This document shows positions 7,187 to 12,147 of a stretch of 12,147 bases of DNA, piece after piece. The stretch lies in assembly GCA_900542795.1 (NCBI GenBank), contig UQPD01000080.1, positions 1 through 12,147 on the forward strand, given 5' to 3'. Origin of the DNA: an uncultured Prevotella sp. Its GTDB lineage: Bacteria; Bacteroidota; Bacteroidia; Bacteroidales; Bacteroidaceae. Position numbers and translations under genes: made by a program. The notes under the pieces were generated by a model, which had not been told where the DNA came from, did not search any database, and saw only the letters and a program-made list of their open reading frames with translations. The first letter of the stretch is position 1, and each line of letters begins with the position of its first letter.

Positions 7187-9070
7187 TTATTTTATAAAAT
7201 TGCTTTCGTAATAGTGAATAAACGCTTCGGTCACACGTTTATTTCCACCAGGGGTAGGATAATGACCTGAGAAATACCAATCGCCTGGCGAATGTGGACA
7301 AGCTTTGTGCAAGCCATCCAAACTTTGGTAAACAATATGAATCTCTGTTGTTACACCTTCTGGACGCAACATTTCGGCCATTTTTTGAGAGATTTCTTCG
7401 GCAGTGAAAGGTTTATAAATCTGTCGCACATAGTTCACCACCTCTTCTTTAGGTAGATTTTCTTGTGCCTTACAAAGTTTATACACATCCTCCAAAATGC
7501 TTTCAGAGCCGCGTTCCTTGTGCAATGCGATGGCTGCTCTGAAGGCAATAAACTCCTCCATCTTAGCCATGTCAATGCCATAATAGTCGGGATATCTTAC
7601 CTGCGGTGATGAACTTACCACCACAATGCGGCGTGGATGCAAACGATCCATAATACGGATAATGCTCTCGCGCAAAGTAGTTCCGCGCACAATGCTATCA
7701 TCAATCACCACGAGGTTATCTACCCCAGGACGTACCGAACCATAAGTGATGTCGTAAACATGCGCCGCTAAATCGTTACGCGAATTACCCTCAGCAATGA
7801 AGGTACGCATCTTTATATCTTTCCACGCCAACTTCTCCGAGCGGATGCGACGTGAGAGAATCGCTTCTAATTTTTCGTGCGTAATGTTGCCGTTCAATTT
7901 TTCAATCTCCTCCACCTTCTGTTGGTTGAGATATTCATTAAAGCCTTGCAACATACCATAATAAGCAGCCTCAGCTGTGTTAGGAATATAACCCAACACC
8001 GTGTTATCGAGTTCGTTATTTACCGCATTTAAGATAGGTTCAACCAACGTACGACCCAACTCCTTACGTTCGCGATAAATATCCTTGTCAGAACCACGAC
8101 TAAAGTAAACACGCTCAAACGAACAAGCAGCATATTTTTTAGCTTCTAGCACTTGTTCTGTACGCATTTCGCCATCCTTATTCATAAAGATGCCTTGACC
8201 TGGTAGCAATTCATGCACATCTTCTGCCTCAACATCAAGTGTTGTTTGAATAACAGGACGCTCTGACGCCACTACAAGTACTTCATCGTCTTTATAGTAA
8301 AAAGCAGGACGAATGCCCCATGGGTCACGCATTGAGAACATTTCACCCGACCCTGTCACACCGCAAAGCACATAGCCACCATCCCACACAGGAGCTGACT
8401 GACGCAATACGTTGCAAAGATTGATGTGGTCTTCAATGTAATGCGTAATATCTGTGTTTTCCAGTCCAAGAGATTTAGCTTCTTCATAGCATCGTTCACT
8501 TTCACGATCGAGTCGGTGTCCCAACTGTTCGAGCAAAATGTATGTATCTGATACCATGCGTGGATGTTGACCTTTCACTGCAATCTCGTTAAAGATTTCC
8601 ATCACGTTCGTCATGTTAAAGTTCGCACAGATACAGAGATTTTTAGCACGCCAATTGCTACGTCTCAGAAAAGGATGAACATACGAAAGGCCACTCTTGC
8701 CAGTAGTTGAATACCGGAGGTGGCCCATATAGATTTCGCCAGCGAACGGCACACAACGGGCTGAAAAGTCCGCATCATGTAATTGTTCGCTAGTAAAATT
8801 TGCTAATTCCTTATGTACGTTACCAAAAATGTCTTGAATAGCGCCACCGCCAAGGCCGCGCTCACGGAACATAAACTCCTCACCTGGAGCCGCTTGCATC
8901 TTTACGCAAGCCAAGCCGGCTCCTTCCTGACCGCGGTTATGCTGTTTTTCCATCAGCAAATACAGCTTATTTAAGCCATACATCCACGTGCCATATTTCT
9001 TCTCATAATAGCTGAGCGGCTTCAGCAATCTTACCATTGCCACACCACACTCATGTTTCAAAGGTTCCAT
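7187..9070 (-). CDS. purF: Amidophosphoribosyltransferase, long Bacteroidetes form
   Basis: This is glutamine PRPP amidotransferase, which makes 5-phosphoribosylamine in the first step of purine synthesis. The N-terminal class II glutaminase domain has the catalytic Cys as C8 behind a 7-residue leader (MEPLKHE) that would need removal, then QHNRGQEGAG (43-52), GHLRYSTTGKS (116-126, R119) and VSDTYILL (173-180, D175). The oxyanion segment reads CANFNMTN (148-155), where usual PurF has HNGNLTN, so the glycine is replaced by F151. The phosphoribosyltransferase domain has MRDPWGIRP (247-255), ERVYFSR (319-325), RTFI (422-425) and the PRPP loop IDDSIVRGTT (456-465). At 627 residues it exceeds classical PurF (about 470-505). 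Extra sequence lies near 370-420, and a C-terminal tail ends in GDWYFSGHYPTPGGN (596-610), which I recall from Bacteroides homologues. It is first in an operon with carA and carB, driven by tandem promoters. Confidence 0.88.
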   Translation of the reverse strand: MEPLKHECGVAMVRLLKPLSYYEKKYGTWMYGLNKLYLLMEKQHNRGQEGAGLACVKMQAAPGEEFMFRERGLGGGAIQDIFGNVHKELANFTSEQLHDADFSARCVPFAGEIYMGHLRYSTTGKSGLSYVHPFLRRSNWRAKNLCICANFNMTNVMEIFNEIAVKGQHPRMVSDTYILLEQLGHRLDRESERCYEEAKSLGLENTDITHYIEDHINLCNVLRQSAPVWDGGYVLCGVTGSGEMFSMRDPWGIRPAFYYKDDEVLVVASERPVIQTTLDVEAEDVHELLPGQGIFMNKDGEMRTEQVLEAKKYAACSFERVYFSRGSDKDIYRERKELGRTLVEPILNAVNNELDNTVLGYIPNTAEAAYYGMLQGFNEYLNQQKVEEIEKLNGNITHEKLEAILSRRIRSEKLAWKDIKMRTFIAEGNSRNDLAAHVYDITYGSVRPGVDNLVVIDDSIVRGTTLRESIIRIMDRLHPRRIVVVSSSPQVRYPDYYGIDMAKMEEFIAFRAAIALHKERGSESILEDVYKLCKAQENLPKEEVVNYVRQIYKPFTAEEISQKMAEMLRPEGVTTEIHIVYQSLDGLHKACPHSPGDWYFSGHYPTPGGNKRVTEAFIHYYESNFIK

Positions 9071-9096
9071 AGAGTTACCACTTTTTGGTTATTTTA

Positions 9097-9119
9097 TGCT
9101 TCAAAAACGACATGAAGCA
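9097..9119 (-). promoter_or_regulatory. Hairpin in the purF leader
   Basis: TGCTTCA (9097-9103) and TGAAGCA (9113-9119) form a perfect 7-bp stem with a 9-base loop. It falls between the predicted transcript start (about 9126) and the purF ATG at 9070, so it would sit near the 5' end of the mRNA. It could stabilise the message or be part of a leader switch. It does not match any riboswitch I know. Confidence 0.35.
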
Positions 9120-9129
9120 CAAATTTTCT

Positions 9130-9177
9130 GCAAAGATAGTGCAAGGTGAGCACATAGCAAAGCAAATAAGCATTTTT
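9130..9177 (-). repeat. 48-bp direct repeat, copy 1
   Basis: These 48 bases recur without a mismatch at 9215-9262, offset by 85. In this copy the right part goes on to complete a palindrome (unit 9135-9206); in the other copy it does not. Confidence 0.9.
9131..9161 (-). promoter_or_regulatory. Proximal promoter of purF-carA-carB
   Basis: On the minus strand, TTTG (9161-9158), then exactly 19 bases, then TATCTTTG (9138-9131) match the Bacteroidetes housekeeping sigma consensus (TTTG, about 19-21 bases, TAnnTTTG). The start site would be near 9126, leaving a leader of about 55 bases. The whole promoter lies within a palindromic repeat arm. Confidence 0.7.
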
Positions 9178-9206
9178 TGCTTTGCTATGTCGAGCCGCAG
9201 CCTATC
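9135..9206. repeat. Palindromic repeat unit with paired arms
   Basis: The outer arms GATAG (9135-9139) and CTATC (9202-9206) pair. The cores GTGCAAGGTGAG (9139-9150) and CGAGCCGCAGCC (9191-9202) match the unit at 2390-2457. The inner arms form a perfect 14-bp stem (9152-9165 with 9177-9190) with an 11-base loop. Family resemblance to dispersed Bacteroidales palindromes is from memory. Confidence 0.65.
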
Positions 9207-9214
9207 ATGGCGTA

Positions 9215-9262
9215 GCAAAGATAGTGCAAGGTGAGCACATAGCAAAGCAAATAAGCATTTTT
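9215..9262 (-). repeat. 48-bp direct repeat, copy 2 (half unit)
   Basis: This is an exact copy of 9130-9177, 85 bases further upstream of purF. After 9262 the sequence diverges (GCTTAAGTAAAATAAG), so the right arm of the palindrome is missing. It probably arose by tandem duplication followed by loss or replacement of the right half. Confidence 0.9.
9216..9246 (-). promoter_or_regulatory. Distal duplicate promoter of purF
   Basis: The same TTTG (9246-9243), 19-base spacer and TATCTTTG (9223-9216) as the proximal promoter occur here, in the second copy of the repeat. A transcript from here would run through the 14-bp stem at 9152-9190 in its leader, unlike one from the proximal promoter. Confidence 0.6.
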
Positions 9263-9319
9263 GCTTAAGTAAAATAAGAAACTCAAGTTTCGGGTTTAGT
9301 CAAGACAGACTTAATTATC

Positions 9320-9367
9320 GTGCAAACCGAATGCAATCAAGCAAGTTTGATTGCATTCGGCTTGCAC
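9320..9367. terminator. Long hairpin between aroE and purF
   Basis: GTGCAA (9320-9325) pairs with TTGCAC (9362-9367); after one A-C mismatch a perfect 14-bp stem follows (9327-9340 with 9347-9360), with a 6-base loop. It starts 29 bases after the aroE stop on the minus strand and would be the natural end of the aroE transcript. Eight Ts (9379-9386) follow it on the plus strand only; on the minus strand it is preceded by the A-run and followed by GATAATTAAG. It may work in both directions or be another dispersed palindrome. Confidence 0.5.
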
Positions 9368-9396
9368 AATCAATCAGATTTTTTTTAAACCATCCT

Positions 9397-10143
9397 TTAG
9401 CTATTCCAATCCACCCAAGCAGCCTCAGCCTGCAGATGCAGCATTTCGAGTCCATTCTTCACCACAGCTCCTTGTGCAGCTCCACGCTTCATAAAGAGCG
9501 TTTCGAGTGGATTATAAACCAAGTCGTAAATCAAATGGTCGGGCGTAAGATACTGATAAGGAATGTTAGGACAAGCATCTACCTTAGGATACATACCCAA
9601 TGGCGTGCAATTCACAATCACCTTATAATCGTGCATCACTTTAGGCGTCAAATCATTGTATGTCAGTTGCCCCTCTTTCGGTGTACGACTCACATAGATA
9701 GGTTCTACCCCCAACTTACGCAACCCATACATTACCGCCTTCGATGCCCCACCCGTACCTAACACTAAAGCCTTGCTATGAAGCTTGGGACGCAAAAGCG
9801 GCTGAATAGAATTACTAAAGCCCACCACGTCTGAATTACAACCCAAAAGTTTTACCATGCCATCCCCATCACGCTTAACACACACCACATTTACAGCCCC
9901 AATAGCCTCAGCCTCAGCCGACAAACCATTCAAATAAGGCATAATAGCTTGTTTATGAGGGATTGTCACGTTAAACCCTTGTAAGTCATCTTGCTGCAAT
10001 AAATACGCTACAGCATCAGCAACCTCTGCAAACTCAAAATTCTTGTATGTAGCATCAATACCCTCTTTCGCAAACTTCTCAGCAAAATACTTTGCCGAAA
10101 AACTATGTCCCAAAGGATAACCTAACAAACCATATAATTTCAT
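9397..10143 (-). CDS. aroE: Shikimate dehydrogenase
   Basis: This cytosolic enzyme reduces 3-dehydroshikimate to shikimate with NADPH in aromatic amino acid and chorismate synthesis. The 248 residues carry the family motifs in order: GYPLGHSFS (8-16) for shikimate binding, NVTIPHK (58-64) with catalytic K64, GCNSDVVGF (101-109) with N103 and D105 (NSD in place of the common NTD), the nucleotide loop GTGGASKAV (129-137), an SRT (152-154) that fits the NADP 2'-phosphate region, NCTPLGMYP (178-186), YDLVYNP (206-212), and GLEMLHLQAEAAW (231-243) with Q238. It is shorter than E. coli AroE (272) but has all core motifs. It lies 78 bases after the transporter gene with no evident promoter between them, so co-transcription is plausible although the functions are unrelated. 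Confidence 0.95.
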   Translation of the reverse strand: MKLYGLLGYPLGHSFSAKYFAEKFAKEGIDATYKNFEFAEVADAVAYLLQQDDLQGFNVTIPHKQAIMPYLNGLSAEAEAIGAVNVVCVKRDGDGMVKLLGCNSDVVGFSNSIQPLLRPKLHSKALVLGTGGASKAVMYGLRKLGVEPIYVSRTPKEGQLTYNDLTPKVMHDYKVIVNCTPLGMYPKVDACPNIPYQYLTPDHLIYDLVYNPLETLFMKRGAAQGAVVKNGLEMLHLQAEAAWVDWNS

Positions 10144-10175
10144 ACCTTCTTAAAGTTGAGATTTTCTTAAATAAC

Positions 10176-10210
10176 GAAATCGTCTTCGTCAAATAAGTTT
10201 AGACGACTTC
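10176..10210. terminator. Weak hairpin between clcA and aroE
   Basis: TCGTCT (10180-10185) pairs with AGACGA (10201-10206), and after one mismatch GAA (10176-10178) pairs with TTC (10208-10210), around a 15-base loop. It lies 11 bases after the transporter stop on the minus strand and is followed by GTTATTTAAGAAAATC, without a clean U-tract. It may be a leaky terminator or only a chance fold. Confidence 0.25.
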
Positions 10211-10221
10211 AATGGTAAACC

Positions 10222-12111
10222 TTATTCCTCCGAGAAATCTTTCATAACCTGTCGGTAAGAAGCATAGAGACGAGAGCGTGACACAAAGCCTACGAATACG
10301 CCTTCAGGATTCAGCACTGGTAATGTTCCTGCATCACAGTGCGCGAACTTGTCCATTACCACCTGCATGCTATCGTCTGTTCTTAACACCACCTCAGGCT
10401 GACGCATCAACTGTTTGGCACGATACATCTTATACAATTCACTACGAAAGATGATTTTACGCATTTTGTTCACGTTAATCACGCCCATAAGTCCACCTTT
10501 CAAGTCCACAACAGCAAAATGTAACGACTTACTTGTAGACACAGTCTGCACGATTTGTCCTAAATACATATCTGGGCGCAACAAAGGACGTTCTTTGTCA
10601 ATAATTGCATCGAGCGACATCAACGTCAACACTGAGCGGTCTTTATGATGCGTAAGCAATTCACCTTTACGTGCCAAACGCATGGCATAAATGCTATGTT
10701 TCTCAAAGGCATTGATGGTGAGATACGAAGCTACCGAAACAATCATCAAAGGTATAAACAATTGGTAGCCGCCCGTTAATTCAGCAATGAGGAACACACC
10801 CGTTAACGGAGCATGAAACACACCACTCATCACACCTGCCATACCCAACAGAGCATAGTTCGTTTCAGGTAAACTTACATGCAACAGTCCATATTCATTC
10901 CAAAGTCTTGAGAAAACGAAACCACCTAAACAACCCAAGAACAAACTGGGAGCAAATGTACCACCGCAACCGCCACCTCCATTGGTAGCTGTTGTAGCAA
11001 AAACCTTGAGCAAAATAATCAGCCCTAAATATAATAGCAAATACTCTGAATGTCCATAAAACAAAGAGTTGTTGAGCACGCTGTTTGCCTGTCTGCCAAC
11101 TCCATCGTTAAGCAACACCGAGATTGTGCTGTAACCTTCACCATAGAGCGGTGGAAAGAAATAGATGAGCACTGCCAACACAATGCCACCCAAGGCTAAC
11201 TTAGCATACATGTTTTTAAGTCTGCCAAACACCTGTTCAAACGAGTTCATGACACGCGTAAAATAAAGCGAAATAAAGCCACAGAACACACCCAACATCA
11301 CCGCTGTTGGCACACGATCTACCACAAAAGGGTCGTTCAGTTGAAATTCAAACATCGGGCTCACCCCTGTCCACGCATAAGTAATACATGTAGCTGTGAG
11401 GCAGCTTACCAACAAAGGCAGTAACGAAGCCATGGTTAAATCAACCATCAGCACCTCGAGCGTAAACATCAATCCCGCAATCGGTGCCTTAAAAATACCT
11501 GCCACTGCACCCGATGCACCACAACCAATGAGCAACATCATCGTCTTGTGGTCTAATTGGAACAACTGTCCCAATCTACTACCAATGGCCGAACCTGTTA
11601 GCACGATTGGAGACTCAGCACCCACCGAACCACCAAAACCAATGGTTAAAGCAGAAGCCACTACACTCGACCAACAGTTGTGACCGCGAATATTACCTTG
11701 CCTACGCGAAAGAGCATAAAGAATTTTGGTTACACCATGTCCAATATCATCGCGCACCATATATTTAATAAATAGTGCTGTAAGATAAATACCTACGACT
11801 GGATAAACCAAGAAAAGCCAGTTGGCATGCGTAACGTCGAACTGCGAAATCAAGATATGTTCAATTTCATGAATCAGCAATTTCAATATCTGTGCAGCAA
11901 TGGCAGATCCAATACCCACAAGCAGTGCCAAAACCAATATAAATTGTTTTTGACTCAAGTGTCGTGCTATCCACACCGATAGCTTACGCATCTGTTTGTT
12001 ATTACCTTTTACCGATGTATAGGCTCGGTCAGTACGATTCTCAGCATCAGCATTCTCTGTATTAGCAAAAGCCATCGTAGTGCCTTCGCTCGCATTATAA
12101 TTTACTGACAT
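10222..12111 (-). CDS. clcA: CLC-type chloride channel/transporter with CBS pair
   Basis: This is an inner-membrane anion transporter of the CLC family. A soluble N-terminus (1-55) is followed by hydrophobic helices from about 56 to 468 and then a tandem CBS domain region (about 495-625), which usually binds adenine nucleotides and regulates transport. Key positions, by comparison with E. coli ClcA from memory, are GHGV (124-127, His where ClcA has S107), GAESP with gating glutamate E166 (ClcA E148), APIAGLMFTLEV (209-220) with V220 at the ClcA proton-glutamate E203 position, GTFAP (384-388), and Y475 (ClcA Y445). V220 suggests a different proton path or channel-like behaviour. The ATG at 12111 is the first in frame, but genomic sequence ends at 12116, so an upstream start and the promoter cannot be judged; M13 or M41 are alternatives. 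It could carry another anion. Confidence 0.88.
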   Translation of the reverse strand: MSVNYNASEGTTMAFANTENADAENRTDRAYTSVKGNNKQMRKLSVWIARHLSQKQFILVLALLVGIGSAIAAQILKLLIHEIEHILISQFDVTHANWLFLVYPVVGIYLTALFIKYMVRDDIGHGVTKILYALSRRQGNIRGHNCWSSVVASALTIGFGGSVGAESPIVLTGSAIGSRLGQLFQLDHKTMMLLIGCGASGAVAGIFKAPIAGLMFTLEVLMVDLTMASLLPLLVSCLTATCITYAWTGVSPMFEFQLNDPFVVDRVPTAVMLGVFCGFISLYFTRVMNSFEQVFGRLKNMYAKLALGGIVLAVLIYFFPPLYGEGYSTISVLLNDGVGRQANSVLNNSLFYGHSEYLLLYLGLIILLKVFATTATNGGGGCGGTFAPSLFLGCLGGFVFSRLWNEYGLLHVSLPETNYALLGMAGVMSGVFHAPLTGVFLIAELTGGYQLFIPLMIVSVASYLTINAFEKHSIYAMRLARKGELLTHHKDRSVLTLMSLDAIIDKERPLLRPDMYLGQIVQTVSTSKSLHFAVVDLKGGLMGVINVNKMRKIIFRSELYKMYRAKQLMRQPEVVLRTDDSMQVVMDKFAHCDAGTLPVLNPEGVFVGFVSRSRLYASYRQVMKDFSEE

Positions 12112-12116
12112 TATAT

Positions 12117-12147
12117 CTGTCTCTTATACACATCTCCGAGCCCACGA
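12117..12147. other. Nextera transposase adapter, not genomic
   Basis: The sequence begins with the 19-base Tn5 mosaic end CTGTCTCTTATACACATCT (12117-12135) and continues CCGAGCCCACGA, which is the Illumina Nextera read-2 adapter. All 31 bases fit it, three short of the 34-base form. This is untrimmed library sequence carried into the assembly and should be removed. Confidence 0.97.

Noticed and set aside
6596..7270. Plus-strand 224-residue open frame opposite carA and purF
   Set aside because: It is antisense to two well-supported genes and its translation has no recognisable motif.
9071..9130. Purine riboswitch in the purF leader
   Set aside because: Only a single 7-bp hairpin is visible; the three-way junction and conserved loop bases of the purine riboswitch are absent.
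9130..9262. Possible CRISPR array from the two 48-bp repeats
   Set aside because: There are only two copies, no uniform spacers and no cas genes; the copies are explained by duplication of a palindromic repeat.
124..12111. A defence island or novel multi-gene system
   Set aside because: All seven genes belong to recognisable families, mostly core metabolism, and nothing links them into a new system.

Overview
The window looks like a chromosomal contig from a member of the Bacteroidales, most likely Prevotellaceae. The reasons are a DUF4421-type exported protein, the long Bacteroidetes form of glutamine PRPP amidotransferase lying directly before carA and carB, and two exact matches to the Bacteroidetes promoter (TTTG, 19 bases, TAnnTTTG). 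The taxon is inferred from gene content and memory of these families, not from a marker gene. All seven genes lie on the minus strand, so transcription runs from high to low coordinates.

Reading with transcription: (1) A CLC-type chloride transporter with a C-terminal CBS pair (12111-10222) is followed after about 80 bases by aroE, shikimate dehydrogenase (10143-9397). (2) A 326-base gap (9071-9396) has no gene. It holds a 20-pair hairpin, one complete and one half copy of a palindromic repeat, and two identical promoters 85 bases apart that point at purF. (3) A purF-carA-carB operon (9070-2763) encodes the committed enzyme of purine synthesis and both subunits of glutamine-dependent carbamoyl-phosphate synthase, which feeds pyrimidines and arginine. 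It ends at a strong hairpin terminator (2651-2710). (4) A 259-base non-coding element with 22-base terminal inverted repeats (2329-2587), resembling a MITE, sits 22 bases upstream of a Gfo/Idh/MocA oxidoreductase gene (2306-1326). (5) That gene is followed by a DUF4421 gene with an unusual start (1257-124). (6) The first ~120 bases are structured repeat sequence cut by the contig edge.

The last 31 bases (12117-12147) are not genomic. They match the Illumina Nextera transposase adapter, so the contig really ends at 12116, five bases upstream of the first ATG of the transporter gene.

I see no defence system, CRISPR array, RNA gene or evidently new multi-gene system; this is mostly core metabolism. 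The points most worth a second look are the repeat family with paired-arm covariation (9135-9206 and 2390-2457), the duplicated promoter inside it, the MITE-like element, the eukaryote-like (CPS1/CAD-like) character of CarA and CarB, and substitutions at key positions in the PurF-like and CLC proteins.
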